NCBI GenBank assembly: GCA_947373155.1 | Contig: CANBWO010000004.1 | Location: 31,779 to 95,778, forward strand | Length of the DNA: 64,000 bases | Source of the DNA: Microbacteriaceae bacterium | GTDB lineage: Bacteria; Actinomycetota; Actinomycetes; Actinomycetales; Microbacteriaceae | Reading direction: 5' to 3' | Shown here: positions 45,141 to 55,011 of the stretch, in pieces | Layout of the letters: each line of letters starts with the position of its first letter | Position numbering within the stretch: position 1 is the stretch's first letter | Translations under genes and position numbers: made by a program | Notes under the pieces: generated by a model | The model's input: the letters and a program-made list of their open reading frames with translations, nothing else | The model's database searches: none | What the model was told of the DNA's origin: nothing

Positions 45141-46922
45141 ATGCCTACAAGACTCTCTTCTTTGTTCCTGCGAACCCTTCGCGAAGACCCAGCCGAAGCC
45201 GAGGTCGCTAGCCACAAGCTTTTGCTGCGCGCTGGCTACATTCGTCGTGCTGCACCTGGTGTTTACACCTGGTTGCCTCTGGGTCTTTTGGTCAAGGCCA
45301 AAATCGAGAAGGTAGTCCGCGAGGAGATGGCAAATGCCGGCGCGCAAGAAGTCTTCTTCCCAGCGCTTTTGCCTCGCGAACCTTTCGAGGCCACTAACCG
45401 CTGGACCGAATACGGCGACAACCTTTTCCGTCTGCAAGACCGCAAGAAGGCAGACTACCTGCTGGCTCCAACCCACGAGGAAATGTTCACACTGCTGGTG
45501 AAAGACCTCTACAGCAGCTACAAAGACTTGCCGGTTGCCCTTTACCAAATACAAAACAAGTACCGCGATGAAGCCCGCCCACGCGCTGGACTGCTTCGTG
45601 GCCGCGAATTCGTGATGAAAGATGCCTATAGCTTCGACCTCACCGATGAAGGACTGGCCAAGGCTTATCAGGCGCAGCGCGATGCTTATGAGCGCATCTT
45701 TACCCGCCTGGGCGTGGAATATGTGATTGTGAAGGCCGATGCTGGCGCCATGGGCGGCAGCGCATCTGAAGAATTCCTGTCTCCTTCGCCAATCGGCGAG
45801 GACACCTTTGTGCGCTCACCAGGTGGCTATGCGGCCAACGTTGAGGCCGTTAAAACCGTTGCTCCAAAAGCATTGAGCATCGATGGCCTACCGGCCGCAT
45901 TGGTGCACAACACCCCGAACACGGCCACCATTTCATCGCTGGTAGATCTGGCCAACGCTCAGGTTGACCGCTCCGACCGCCCTTGGAATGCAGCCGACAC
46001 CCTCAAAAACGTGGTTTTGGCGCTAACCTCGCCTACTGGCAAGCGCGAATTGGTGATTGTTGGGCTCCCGGGAGACCGCGAAGTCGATGCCAAGCGTGCC
46101 GAGGCCGCCTTTAGCCCATACGAGGTTGAACCAGCCAACGAGAGCGACTTCGCTAAGCACCCAACCCTTGTCAAGGGTTACATTGGCCCGGTGAACATCG
46201 ATGCCGCGGGCAACGCCACCGCTGTTCTGGGAACCGAGTCAACCAGCGGAATCCGCTACCTCCTTGACCCTCGCGTGGTGGATGGCACATCTTGGATCTC
46301 TGGTGCAAACACCGCGGATCATCACGTGTTCAACCTGGTCAAGGGCCGCGACTTTAACGCCGACGGACTAGCAGACATTGCCGAAGTACGTGCGGGCGAT
46401 GAAGCGCCAGATGGCTCGGGACCGCTTGAGCTTGCTCGTGGAATTGAAATCGGTCACGTTTTCCAACTCGGACGCAAGTACGCAGAGGCCCTAGACCTAA
46501 AGGTGCTAGACGAAAACGGCAAATTGGTGACCGTAACTATGGGCTCCTACGGAATCGGCGTTACCCGCATGATTGCTGTTCTAGCCGAGGCCAACCACGA
46601 CGAAAAGGGCTTGATCTGGCCAGCCGCCGTTAGCCCGTTCGATGTTTACATCGTGGCTGCCGGCAAGGACGACGAAGTTTACGAAGCTGCCGAAAAACTG
46701 GCAGCGGAGTTCGAATCTCTCGGAAAGACAGTGCTTTTGGACGACCGCCAGAAGGTTAGCCCGGGCGTAAAGTTCGGCGATGCCGAGCTAATTGGCGTGC
46801 CAAACGTGGTCATCGTTGGCAAGGGTCTGGCAGATGGTCAGGTTGACCTTTGGGATCGCAGCTCTGGTGAGCGTCGTTCCGTGGCGTTAGACTTGGTGGT
46901 ATCAGAACTTAATAACGGTTAG
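45141..46922 (+). CDS. proS: Prolyl-tRNA synthetase (bacterial type)
   Basis: A 593-residue class II synthetase. Motif 1 and 2 regions ([48 protein letters not shown]), an internal editing (INS) domain (about residues 230-390), and motif 3 ([15 protein letters not shown]). The TNRW/PTHEE signatures are those of the bacterial type that can edit mischarged Ala. Confidence 0.96.
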   Translation: MPTRLSSLFLRTLREDPAEAEVASHKLLLRAGYIRRAAPGVYTWLPLGLLVKAKIEKVVREEMANAGAQEVFFPALLPREPFEATNRWTEYGDNLFRLQDRKKADYLLAPTHEEMFTLLVKDLYSSYKDLPVALYQIQNKYRDEARPRAGLLRGREFVMKDAYSFDLTDEGLAKAYQAQRDAYERIFTRLGVEYVIVKADAGAMGGSASEEFLSPSPIGEDTFVRSPGGYAANVEAVKTVAPKALSIDGLPAALVHNTPNTATISSLVDLANAQVDRSDRPWNAADTLKNVVLALTSPTGKRELVIVGLPGDREVDAKRAEAAFSPYEVEPANESDFAKHPTLVKGYIGPVNIDAAGNATAVLGTESTSGIRYLLDPRVVDGTSWISGANTADHHVFNLVKGRDFNADGLADIAEVRAGDEAPDGSGPLELARGIEIGHVFQLGRKYAEALDLKVLDENGKLVTVTMGSYGIGVTRMIAVLAEANHDEKGLIWPAAVSPFDVYIVAAGKDDEVYEAAEKLAAEFESLGKTVLLDDRQKVSPGVKFGDAELIGVPNVVIVGKGLADGQVDLWDRSSGERRSVALDLVVSELNNG

Positions 46923-46931
46923 GAGTAGCCC

Positions 46932-47912
46932 ATGGATATCGACCTGAGGCTGTTAAAGCAAGTAGAAACCGACCGTGACATCTCGTTCCGCGAGCTTGTC
47001 GAAATCATCGAGGCCGCAGTTGTAGCGGCTTATCACAAGAATGTCGGCAACCAAGATGCCGCTCGCGCTGTGCTCGACCAGAAGACCGGCAAGATCAGCA
47101 TTTACGTGCCTGTTCTTGACGAAGAGGGTCAGCCTACCTCCGAGGAACAAGACGTAACCCCGGACAACTTTGGTCGTATCGCGGCCTACTCTGCCAAGCA
47201 GGTAATTGCCCAGCGTCTTCGTGAAATCAACGATGAAGTGTTGTTCGGCGAGTTCTCTGGCAAAGAAGAAGACATTGTCACCGGTGTTATCGAGCAGGGT
47301 CCAAAGCCTTACCTGGTCTATGTAAATCTGGGCACCGTGGAGGCCATGCTTCCAGACAGCGAGCAGGTACCGGGCGAGGACTACAGTCACGGAAAGCGCA
47401 TGCGTTTTTACGTGACCAAGGTGGCACGCGCTACTCGCGGAGGAACCCAGGTTACTGTTTCGCGCAGTCACCCATCGCTGGTTCGTAAGCTTTTTGCCTT
47501 TGAAGTTCCAGAAATCGCATCTGGCGATGTTGAAATCGTTCAGATTGCTCGCGAGGCTGGGCACCGCACCAAGCTGGCCGTTCGCGCCAGCAAGCCTGGC
47601 ATCAATGCCAAGGGCTCGTGCATTGGCGAACTTGGTCAGCGGGTTCGCGCGGTTTCGGCCGAGTTGAACGAGGAAAAAATCGACATTGTCGACTACTCCG
47701 AAGACCTACCGGAATTTGTGGCCCATGCTCTTTCGCCTGCCAAGGTGAGCAGCAGCTACATGTTGGACGCAGCCACCAAGCACGTTCGCGCCCTAGTGCC
47801 TGATTTCCAGCTCTCTTTGGCAATCGGAAAAGAGGGGCAAAACGTTCGTTTGGCGGCCCGCTTGACGGGAGCCAAGATCGACGTTCAGCCAGACAGCATT
47901 CTGGAGGGCTAG
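46932..47912 (+). CDS. nusA: Transcription termination/antitermination factor NusA
   Basis: A 326-residue NusA lacking C-terminal acidic repeats, as in other actinobacteria. N-terminal RNA-polymerase-binding domain (1-130), S1 domain (about 130-200), and two KH domains with CIGELGQRV and AIGKEGQNVRLA turns. AGGAG precedes the ATG. It starts nine bases after proS, with no rimP between, although rimP usually precedes nusA. Confidence 0.96.
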   Translation: MDIDLRLLKQVETDRDISFRELVEIIEAAVVAAYHKNVGNQDAARAVLDQKTGKISIYVPVLDEEGQPTSEEQDVTPDNFGRIAAYSAKQVIAQRLREINDEVLFGEFSGKEEDIVTGVIEQGPKPYLVYVNLGTVEAMLPDSEQVPGEDYSHGKRMRFYVTKVARATRGGTQVTVSRSHPSLVRKLFAFEVPEIASGDVEIVQIAREAGHRTKLAVRASKPGINAKGSCIGELGQRVRAVSAELNEEKIDIVDYSEDLPEFVAHALSPAKVSSSYMLDAATKHVRALVPDFQLSLAIGKEGQNVRLAARLTGAKIDVQPDSILEG

Positions 47913-47936
47913 TCCTTTTTTGGGGCAGGGCTTAGA

Positions 47937-48206
47937 ATGGAACCTGTTAGAACCTGCGTTGGCTGTCGCCAGCGCGCCAATCCCAACGATTTACTTCGGG
48001 TGATTGAGCTGAACGGATCGGTTGAACCGGATCCAAAAGCCAATAAACCAGGGCGTGGCGCGTGGCTCCATACCAACTCGGCGTGTCTCAAACTAGCGGT
48101 CGAACGCAAAGCCTTCGGGCGAGCTTTCAGATTTGCTGGTCAGATTCAGGTCACAGCACTTACAAAATACGTAGAACAGGCAGAAACGATGTTGGCAACA
48201 AAATGA
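47937..48206 (+). CDS. YlxR family RNA-binding protein (DUF448)
   Basis: An 89-residue protein with the family signature PVRTCVGCRQR at the N-terminus and GRGAWLHTNSACLKLAVERKAFGRAF. It lies between nusA and infB, as usual for ylxR. The family is implicated in RNase P regulation in some bacteria; its role here is not shown. Confidence 0.9.
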   Translation: MEPVRTCVGCRQRANPNDLLRVIELNGSVEPDPKANKPGRGAWLHTNSACLKLAVERKAFGRAFRFAGQIQVTALTKYVEQAETMLATK

Positions 48207-48245
48207 GTAACTCGAAATGAGTAACCAACTGCTTTAACAGCCTGC

Positions 48246-48271
48246 CCTGTCTGGGGTAGGTTCCAGACAGG
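48246..48271 (+). promoter_or_regulatory. Hairpin covering the infB Shine-Dalgarno sequence
   Basis: CCTGTCTGG (48246-48254), an eight-base loop, and CCAGACAGG (48263-48271) form a perfect 9-bp stem. The infB ribosome-binding site AGGAG (48269-48273) begins inside the 3' arm, so folding would hide it. The GTG start is at 48284. This suggests translational control of IF-2. Confidence 0.6.
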
Positions 48272-48283
48272 AGAACAAAACAA

Positions 48284-51061
48284 GTGGCATTACCACGCGT
48301 ATACGACATAGCCAAAGAACTTGGAATTGATACCAAGGATGCTTTGTCAAAGTTGGAACAACTTGGCGAGTACGTTAAATCCGGCTCGTCCACAATCACC
48401 CCACCTGTAGCCAAAAAGCTACGCGACGCCTTCCCAGCTCAGGCTGCGGCGGCTAAGGCTTCTCCGGCAGCGCCTGCAGTGGCTAAGGCCGCACCAGTTG
48501 CAACCCCGGCTCCAGCAGCCGCGACTCCGGAAACTTCCGCACCTGCGGCTTCGGCTCCAGCTGCTCCGGTTGCCACCCCAGGTTTCAAGGCTCCTGCTGC
48601 TCCGGCAGCACCAGCTGCTCCTGCGGCTAGCACCCCGGCCCCTGCTGCTCCGGCAGCACCAGCTGCTCCTGCGGCCTCGGCTCCAGCAGCTCCTTCGGCT
48701 CCGGCGGCTCCGGCTGCCGGTGGCTCCGCTGGAATCCCACGTCCGGGAAACAACCCTTTCGCTTCGGCGCAAGGTATGGGAATCCCACGACCAATTTCGC
48801 GTCCAGGCAACAACCCATTCGCTCCTAGCCAGGGAATGGGTCGTCCGGGACAGGGTCGTCCAGGTGCTGGAGGACCTCGTCCTGCCGGTGCCGGTGGTCC
48901 AGGCCGCCCAGCAGGTGCTGGCGGTCCAGGTCGTCCAGCAGGCGCAGGCGGACCTCGTCCGGCTGGAGCCGGTGGCGCACGCCCAGGTTTCACCCCGGGA
49001 TCGCCTCGTCCAGGTTTTGGTGGCGGCGCAGCCGGCGGTGCAGGTGCTCCTGCAGCCGGTGGTTTTGCTCGCCCAGCCGGTGGCGGTGGCCCAGCAGGCC
49101 GCGGTCGCGGTAACTCTGCCGGTACCGCAGGTGCTTTCGGTAAGGGTGGCTCGCGCGGAGCCAGCAAGGCTCGCAAGAGCAAGCGTGCAAAGCGCGAAGA
49201 GTTCGAACAGCGGAGCAATGCTCCGAGCCTCGGTGGCGCAATGGTGCCACGCGGAGACGGCACCACCGTACTTCGCTTGCGTCGTGGATCTAGCATCCAG
49301 GACTTTGCCGACAAGATTGATGCCAACGCAGGACAGCTCATCACCGTGCTGTTCCACCTTGGTCAGATGACTACCGCAACCCAGTCGCTAGACGAAGAGA
49401 CTTTCCAGATTCTTGGAGAAGAGCTCGGCTACAAGATTGAAGTTGTTTCGCCAGAAGACGAAGAGCGCGAGCTATTCGAGGGCTTTGGTCTGGATATCAG
49501 CACCGAGTTCGACGAAGACGACGAAGATCTACAGCCACGACCACCAGTGGTCACTGTTATGGGTCACGTAGACCACGGTAAGACCCGCTTGCTTGACATG
49601 ATCCGTAAGGCGAATGTTATGGCTGGCGAGGCCGGTGGAATCACCCAGCACATCGGTGCCTACCAGGTACACGTTGAGCACGAGGGTGTAGACCGCGCCA
49701 TTACCTTTATCGACACCCCGGGTCACGAGGCGTTCACCGCTATGCGTGCACGTGGTGCTCAGGTCACCGACCTTGCAATCCTTGTAGTTGCAGCAGACGA
49801 CGGCGTTATGCCTCAGACGATCGAAGCGTTGAACCACGCTCAGTCGGCTGGCGTACCAATCGTGGTTGCCGTTAACAAGGTTGATAAAGAGGGTGCAAAC
49901 CCAGCCAAGATTCGTCAGCAGCTAACCGAGTTCAACCTGGTGGCCGAAGAATACGGTGGCGATGTCATGTTCGTCGATGTTTCGGCGCTGACTGGAAACG
50001 GTATCCCTGATTTGCTCGACGCGGTTCTGCTAACTGCAGACGCTGCTCTAGACCTACGCGCCAACCCAGAGAAGGATGCCCGTGGTGTTGCCATCGAAGC
50101 CAACCTTGACAAGGGACGCGGTTCGGTTGCTACCGTTCTAGTTCAGTCGGGAACCCTTCAGGTCGGAGACCCAATCGTTGCGGGTGCCGCTCACGGTCGT
50201 GTTCGTGCCATGTTCGACGAGAACGGTATGCCAGTAGAGAAGGCTTACCCAAGCCGTCCGGTTCAGGTTCTTGGTCTTCAGTCGGTGCCTCGCGCCGGCG
50301 ACACCTTTGTGGTGGCAGAAGACGAACGCCAGGCTCGCCAGATCGCCGAGAAGCGCGAAGCTGCAGACCGCAATGCTCTGCTGGCTAAGACTCGCAAGCG
50401 CATCAGCCTCGAGGACTTCACCAAGGCCCTCGAAGACGGCAAGGTCGAGAGCCTCAACCTCATCATCAAGGGTGACGTTTCCGGTGCTGTTGAAGCACTT
50501 GAAGACTCGCTACTCAAGATCGAGGTCGACGATTCCGTTCAGCTTCGCATCATCCACCGTGGCGTTGGCGCTATCACCGAGAGCGATATCAACCTCGCAA
50601 CCGTAGACAACGCCATCATCATCGGCTTCAACGTTCGCCCAGACAACAAGGCGCGCGAGCGTGCGGACCGCGAGGGCGTCGACGTACGTTTCTACTCGGT
50701 CATCTACGCGGCACTCGAGGATATCGAGCAGGCTCTAAAGGGCATGCTCAAGCCTGAGTACGAAGAAGTCGAGATCGGTACCGCCGAGGTTCGCGAAATC
50801 TTCAAGTCGAGCAAGGTTGGAACCATCGCTGGTTCGATCGTTCGCTCTGGCTCGATCAAGCGAAACTCGAGCGCCCGCGTTCTTCGCGGTGGCGTCGTGA
50901 TTCACGACAACACCAAGATCGAATCGCTCAAGCGCTTCAAGGACGACGCAAACGAAGTCAAGACTGACTACGAGTGTGGTATCGGCCTTGCCGGATTCAA
51001 CGACCTGCAGCTCGAGGACATCATTGTTACCTTCGAGATGCGAGAGAAGCCACGCGTTTAG
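48284..51061 (+). CDS. infB: Translation initiation factor IF-2
   Basis: A 925-residue GTPase delivering initiator tRNA. IF2_N subdomain at 1-50, then a long Ala/Pro-rich and Gly/Arg/Pro-rich linker (about 50-300) typical of actinobacteria, a second IF2_N region, and the G domain with GHVDHGKT (about 427-434), DTPGHE, NKVD, followed by domains II-IV. GTG start; the Shine-Dalgarno sequence is partly within a strong hairpin. Confidence 0.97.
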   Translation: MALPRVYDIAKELGIDTKDALSKLEQLGEYVKSGSSTITPPVAKKLRDAFPAQAAAAKASPAAPAVAKAAPVATPAPAAATPETSAPAASAPAAPVATPGFKAPAAPAAPAAPAASTPAPAAPAAPAAPAASAPAAPSAPAAPAAGGSAGIPRPGNNPFASAQGMGIPRPISRPGNNPFAPSQGMGRPGQGRPGAGGPRPAGAGGPGRPAGAGGPGRPAGAGGPRPAGAGGARPGFTPGSPRPGFGGGAAGGAGAPAAGGFARPAGGGGPAGRGRGNSAGTAGAFGKGGSRGASKARKSKRAKREEFEQRSNAPSLGGAMVPRGDGTTVLRLRRGSSIQDFADKIDANAGQLITVLFHLGQMTTATQSLDEETFQILGEELGYKIEVVSPEDEERELFEGFGLDISTEFDEDDEDLQPRPPVVTVMGHVDHGKTRLLDMIRKANVMAGEAGGITQHIGAYQVHVEHEGVDRAITFIDTPGHEAFTAMRARGAQVTDLAILVVAADDGVMPQTIEALNHAQSAGVPIVVAVNKVDKEGANPAKIRQQLTEFNLVAEEYGGDVMFVDVSALTGNGIPDLLDAVLLTADAALDLRANPEKDARGVAIEANLDKGRGSVATVLVQSGTLQVGDPIVAGAAHGRVRAMFDENGMPVEKAYPSRPVQVLGLQSVPRAGDTFVVAEDERQARQIAEKREAADRNALLAKTRKRISLEDFTKALEDGKVESLNLIIKGDVSGAVEALEDSLLKIEVDDSVQLRIIHRGVGAITESDINLATVDNAIIIGFNVRPDNKARERADREGVDVRFYSVIYAALEDIEQALKGMLKPEYEEVEIGTAEVREIFKSSKVGTIAGSIVRSGSIKRNSSARVLRGGVVIHDNTKIESLKRFKDDANEVKTDYECGIGLAGFNDLQLEDIIVTFEMREKPRV
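48593..48675 (+). repeat. Direct repeat inside the infB linker
   Basis: A 35-base sequence beginning CCTGCTGCTCCGGCAGCACC occurs exactly twice, at 48593-48627 and 48641-48675, encoding Ala/Pro-rich linker. Further imperfect Gly/Arg/Pro-coding repeats follow to about 49000. Slippage or recombination could change the linker length without breaking the frame if a multiple of 48 bases is involved. Confidence 0.85.
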
Positions 51062-51095
51062 TCGCGCGGCTTGATCCTGAAACTGGGAGTAGAAA

Positions 51096-51557
51096 ATGGT
51101 TGACCACGCACGTGCCCGCAAACTAGCCGAGCGCATCAAGGTTCTGGTAGCAGAAGCCCTTGAGCGCGCGGTAAAGGATCCGGATCTAGGTTTTGTGACC
51201 ATCACTGATGTTCGCGTTACCCCTGACCTGCAGCATGCCTCCATTTTCTACACCGTTTGGGGTTCCGACGAAGACAAGGCCCGCTCGGCCGAAATCATCG
51301 AAAAGAACCGCGGACGCATTCGTGGAGAGGTGGGGCGCAATCTTTCGATTCGCCTCACCCCAACCATTGAATTCATCACCGATGTGGTTCCCGAAACCGC
51401 GGCTCACATGACCGACCTGCTAGCCGAGGCGCAGCGCCGGGATGAGCAGGTAGCTAAGTTGGCTCAGAGTGCAAAGCCGGCAGGTGATGCGAACCCTTAT
51501 AAAGAGCCACGCAAACACGAAGACATCGATGACAACGATGACGAGGACGGCGAGTAG
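51096..51557 (+). CDS. rbfA: Ribosome-binding factor A
   Basis: A 153-residue KH-fold protein for 16S rRNA maturation and 30S assembly: RARKLAERIKVLVAEALERAVKDPDLGFVTITDVRVTPDL and the IEFITDVVPETAAHMTDLL segment. A charged C-terminal tail (HEDIDDNDDEDGE) extends beyond the fold. GGGAG upstream; three bases separate it from truB. Confidence 0.95.
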   Translation: MVDHARARKLAERIKVLVAEALERAVKDPDLGFVTITDVRVTPDLQHASIFYTVWGSDEDKARSAEIIEKNRGRIRGEVGRNLSIRLTPTIEFITDVVPETAAHMTDLLAEAQRRDEQVAKLAQSAKPAGDANPYKEPRKHEDIDDNDDEDGE

Positions 51558-51560
51558 TAG

Positions 51561-52481
51561 TTGCCTATTCCTGGGTTGCTTCTGATCGACAAAGAATCCA
51601 ACTGGACCAGCCACGATGTGGTTGCCAAGGTTCGAGGCCTAGCCGGCACCCGAAAAGTTGGCCACGCGGGCACTTTGGACCCGATGGCTACCGGGCTTCT
51701 TTTGATTGGCGTGGAATCTGCCACCAAACTTCTAACTTTTTTGGTGGGGGAGTCCAAGACCTACACCGCCACTATCCGGCTAGGTGCCAGTACCATCACC
51801 GATGACCGTGAGGGCGATTTCCTTACTCAGGCTGAGCCGGGCAAAGTCCTGGCGATTTCCAAGCCACAACTTGAAGCAGCTCTTGATGCCCTGCGCGGCG
51901 AAATCATGCAGGTGCCATCTTCTGTGAGTGCAATCAAGGTCGACGGCCAGCGTGCCTACGCCAAGGTGCGTGGGGGAGACGCAGTCAAACTCGCAGCCCG
52001 CCCGGTCAAGATTTCGCGTTTTTCCATCGATGCCGAACCCCGCCTAGTGGATGAACAGTATTTAGACCTAGACGTAACCGTGGAATGTTCCAGCGGTACT
52101 TATATCCGTGCTCTGGCTAGGGATATTGGCGAGGCACTCGGGGTTGGTGGCCACTTGACCGCCTTGCGCCGAACCCACATTGGTCGCTATTCGGTTGAGC
52201 AAGCCAAGACTATTGGTGAGTTCCAAAAGATCAAGCAAGACGGCAAAGATCTGCCGATTCTGGCGAGCGCTCAGGCGGCGGAACAACAGTTTCTGACCAG
52301 GGTATTGAATCCGCAAGAAGTCATTGATATTCGACACGGCAAACGGATTCCTGCCGACTCGGCTCCCAAGGAAGTTGCAATTGCGGCATTAGACCAGGCC
52401 GGAAACCTCATCGCCATCTTGGAACGAAGCGGTGGCCAGCTGAAATCATCGGTGGTTTTTAGTGAGGGCGCAAATGCTTGA
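51561..52481 (+). CDS. truB: tRNA pseudouridine(55) synthase
   Basis: A 306-residue enzyme modifying U55 of tRNAs. Catalytic Asp in HAGTLDPMATGLLLIG (about residues 35-50), SNWTSHDVV near the N-terminus and the YIRALARDIGEALG motif. TTG start three bases after rbfA. Complete. Confidence 0.94.
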   Translation: MPIPGLLLIDKESNWTSHDVVAKVRGLAGTRKVGHAGTLDPMATGLLLIGVESATKLLTFLVGESKTYTATIRLGASTITDDREGDFLTQAEPGKVLAISKPQLEAALDALRGEIMQVPSSVSAIKVDGQRAYAKVRGGDAVKLAARPVKISRFSIDAEPRLVDEQYLDLDVTVECSSGTYIRALARDIGEALGVGGHLTALRRTHIGRYSVEQAKTIGEFQKIKQDGKDLPILASAQAAEQQFLTRVLNPQEVIDIRHGKRIPADSAPKEVAIAALDQAGNLIAILERSGGQLKSSVVFSEGANA

Positions 52482-52845
52482 TTGGTTCTATTCGACTCAG
52501 CTTTGGGTGGCGTTGGCAATCGGACTGATCACTTTGTTTATGGGCTTATTTGGCAAGGCGCCAAGCGACCTAACAGTTGGTGGTCAGGCGATTGTCGAAC
52601 TTGGCCTGGTGATTCAACTTGTGGTCTCGATTGTCTTGGTTGCTGCGGGATATCATGCGGTAAACGACACCGCAGAGTTTTTTGCCTATCTGATCACTGC
52701 TCTTATCGTTCCGCTGGGCGCTGTGTTCTGGGCTCTGGTAGATCGAAAATCCAAATGGTCCACTGTGGTGCTCGGTGTCTCGGCTCTGACCATCGCTGTG
52801 ATGTTGGTGCGCATGCACCAAATTTGGACTGGCGTTTACAACTAG
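52474..52845 (+). CDS. Small four-helix membrane protein, unknown function
   Basis: A 123-residue protein with four hydrophobic segments (about 8-27, 38-60, 67-86, 94-112) and no recognisable motif. The ATG at 52474 overlaps the end of truB by eight bases and has GAGGG just upstream. Paired with a second small membrane protein before ribF; the pair interrupts the usual truB-ribF link. Confidence 0.75.
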   Translation: MLDWFYSTQLWVALAIGLITLFMGLFGKAPSDLTVGGQAIVELGLVIQLVVSIVLVAAGYHAVNDTAEFFAYLITALIVPLGAVFWALVDRKSKWSTVVLGVSALTIAVMLVRMHQIWTGVYN

Positions 52846-52863
52846 GAAAGTAGGCTAGAACCC

Positions 52864-53277
52864 ATGTCGAATTCACGCGAGCAGACCTCAAAAACCAAGA
52901 ACCTGGGCTTCGGTCGACTCCTTATTGCCGTCTACGCAATCTTTGCTTTAGCGGCAACTGCCCGAGCTAGCTACACGTTAGCCGTCAAGTTCAACGATGC
53001 GCCTGTGGCTTACGTACTCTCGGCGGTCTCGGCTGCGGTTTACATTCTGGCTACTTTTGCCCTGGCCAAATCTGGCGCTAAGTGGACTCGAATCGCCAGA
53101 ATTGCAGTGATATTTGAGCTGGTTGGCGTCATCGCTGTTGGAACCTTGAGTTTCACTCATCCAGAGCTATTTGCTCACCCATCGGTGTGGAGTGGTTTCG
53201 GTGCCGGCTACGGCTACGTTCCGGCCATATTGCCGTTGGTTGGTCTCTACTGGTTGGCAAAGCGGAACAAAGCCTAA
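52864..53277 (+). CDS. Small membrane protein, unknown function
   Basis: A 137-residue protein with about four membrane segments (about 16-35, 45-70, 76-100, 110-133), starting after a GAAAG-containing leader and ending two bases before ribF. No family is recognised. Co-transcription with truB and ribF is likely. Confidence 0.75.
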   Translation: MSNSREQTSKTKNLGFGRLLIAVYAIFALAATARASYTLAVKFNDAPVAYVLSAVSAAVYILATFALAKSGAKWTRIARIAVIFELVGVIAVGTLSFTHPELFAHPSVWSGFGAGYGYVPAILPLVGLYWLAKRNKA

Positions 53278-53279
53278 GC

Positions 53280-54227
53280 ATGAACCAGTTTGCACAGTGG
53301 ACGGCAGCCGATCAGGTGCCTGCGGATTTCGGTCCTACGGTAGTCAGCATCGGCAAATTCGACGGCATTCACCTTGGCCACCAGGCCCTCATGAATGTGG
53401 CAGTCAACGAGGCAGCCGCCTCTGGCGCCAAGTCCGCTGTTATTACTTTCGACCGTCACCCACTGGCCTTGCTAAATCCGGCCGCGCTGAAGCTGCCACT
53501 GATTGGAGCGCAGCAAAAAGCCAAACTGATTCGGGCTGCGGGCATCGATGCGCTACTGACCTTGCCTTTCGACGAGTCGCTGTCCCAGCTGACCGCCACC
53601 GAATTTGTGGAGCAGATTTTAGTAAAAACCATGAACGCCAAAATCGTGGTGGTTGGAGTGGATTTTAGGTTCGGAAAAGGCGGATCCGGTAATCCCGAAC
53701 TGCTAGCCGAACTCTCAGCGGTTCATGGTTTCACACTGCATGTAGTTCCACCCGTGTTGGTTGAAGGTGAGCGAGTTTCCTCCAGCCTGGTTCGTCAAAT
53801 GCTCGATTCGGGCAATGTGGAACGCGTGGCAAGTTTGCTAGGGCGTCGGCACGAAACCACCGGCGTGGTCGAGCACGGACTCAAGCTTGGGCGGCAACTC
53901 GGTTTCCCCACTGCAAACATGTCGCGTTCATCGGAGGGCTACCTGCCCTTAGACGGTGTCTATGCTGGTTGGCTTTACAGCGATGGCGAGCGCTACCCGG
54001 CTGCTTTGTCAGTCGGAATCAACGACACCATTCAGGCCGTGCCGAGACTCATGGAGGCACATGTCTTGAACCGCAAAGATTTGGATCTTTACGACAAAGA
54101 AGTGACCGTTGAATACGTGGCTTTCATTCGGCCCTCGGTCAAGTTCTCGGGTATCGAAACCCTAATCGCAGCTATCCAAGCCGACTGCGACAAAATTCAG
54201 GCAATTTTGGAATCGGATTTACCGTAG
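53280..54227 (+). CDS. ribF: Bifunctional riboflavin kinase/FAD synthetase
   Basis: A 315-residue enzyme making FMN and FAD. The N-terminal adenylyltransferase shows VVSIGKFDGIHLGHQALM (about 19-36) and VGVDFRFGKGGSG; the C-terminal kinase has LGRQLGFPTANM and LPLDGVYAGW. The ATG at 53280 is chosen: it follows the previous stop by two bases and gives the normal N-terminus; a start at 53187 would add 31 unrelated residues. Confidence 0.95.
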   Translation: MNQFAQWTAADQVPADFGPTVVSIGKFDGIHLGHQALMNVAVNEAAASGAKSAVITFDRHPLALLNPAALKLPLIGAQQKAKLIRAAGIDALLTLPFDESLSQLTATEFVEQILVKTMNAKIVVVGVDFRFGKGGSGNPELLAELSAVHGFTLHVVPPVLVEGERVSSSLVRQMLDSGNVERVASLLGRRHETTGVVEHGLKLGRQLGFPTANMSRSSEGYLPLDGVYAGWLYSDGERYPAALSVGINDTIQAVPRLMEAHVLNRKDLDLYDKEVTVEYVAFIRPSVKFSGIETLIAAIQADCDKIQAILESDLP

Positions 54228-54338
54228 CGATTTGTTGAATATTCCCAGTTAACTCACAGGTAAATAGGTGGATTCACGCATCTATTGATGGCAGAGTTTT
54301 AGTTAGGAAGCCAGAGTGGCAACCTTCGGGAGTCAAAA

Positions 54339-54911
54339 ATGAAAGACCAAATCTATCCAGAGCTAGAGAACCCATATGAGTTCGAGAAGGCCCTGAAGAG
54401 CACCGGCAAGGTCAAAGCCACTGGCATCGTTACGACCGCACTTATTGTTGCTGGCGGACTCCTCGGTGGAGCCGCATTTGCGGTCAACGCCCAAGGCGAC
54501 TCGAACTCGGCTCAACTTCCTTCAACTTCGACTGTTATCGACAACGGTTCTCCAGCAGTTAGCCCAAGCGACAACACCAGCCCAGCTCCGGTTTCTACAG
54601 ACTCACCTGCTCCCGCTGACAACGGTGCACAGCAGCCGGCTCCAAGTGCTGGTGTCCAGATTCAGCCTGGAACTAACGCCGCACCTGCGCCATCTGCCAG
54701 CGCCACATCTGCACCGGCACCAAGCAGTTCACCAAGTCAAACTCCAAAGACGATCGCCGTACCTCCAGCAGTATCCTTTGGCGGTGGCGAAGACGACAAT
54801 GGTGAACACCACGACGGCAAGCACAAGCGCAACCAGTCAAACTCAACCGTAAGCGGTGGAGGGACTCCAACCTTCAACAACGGCGGCGACGACGGTGGCG
54901 AAGACGACTAA
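54339..54911 (+). CDS. Membrane-anchored Pro/Ser/Ala-rich protein with acidic tail, unknown
   Basis: A 190-residue protein: a cytoplasmic N-terminus of about 25 residues, one membrane helix (about 28-50, ending AAFAVNAQG), then a low-complexity outside region rich in Pro, Ser, Ala and Thr, and a C-terminus with His/Lys and Asp/Gly clusters (DDNGEHHDGKHKRNQ, GGDDGGEDD). It could be a cell-wall-spanning or metal/cation-binding surface protein. No family recognised. GGGAG precedes the ATG and a terminator follows. Confidence 0.7.
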   Translation: MKDQIYPELENPYEFEKALKSTGKVKATGIVTTALIVAGGLLGGAAFAVNAQGDSNSAQLPSTSTVIDNGSPAVSPSDNTSPAPVSTDSPAPADNGAQQPAPSAGVQIQPGTNAAPAPSASATSAPAPSSSPSQTPKTIAVPPAVSFGGGEDDNGEHHDGKHKRNQSNSTVSGGGTPTFNNGGDDGGEDD

Positions 54912-54923
54912 TTTTCCAGTGTA

Positions 54924-54962
54924 AAAATCCCCGCGGGCTCTCTCCTTCCCGGCGGGGATTTT
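54924..54962 (+). terminator. Rho-independent terminator
   Basis: AAAATCCCCGC (54924-54934) pairs with GCGGGGATTTT (54952-54962) around a 17-base loop, after the Pro/Ser-rich gene. Confidence 0.87.
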
Positions 54963-55011
54963 GCTTTGGGGCATAATGACATTGGTTAAGAAGACCGCCA
55001 AGGGAGCAAAA

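Noticed and set aside
48419..49357. Long open frames on the minus strand opposite the infB linker (two frames of about 300 codons)
   Set aside because: They mirror the GC-rich Ala/Pro/Gly-coding repeats of infB, have low-complexity products and no ribosome-binding site.
53171..53668. 165-codon plus-strand frame over ribF
   Set aside because: Out of frame with ribF, whose catalytic motifs are clear; composition is not protein-like.
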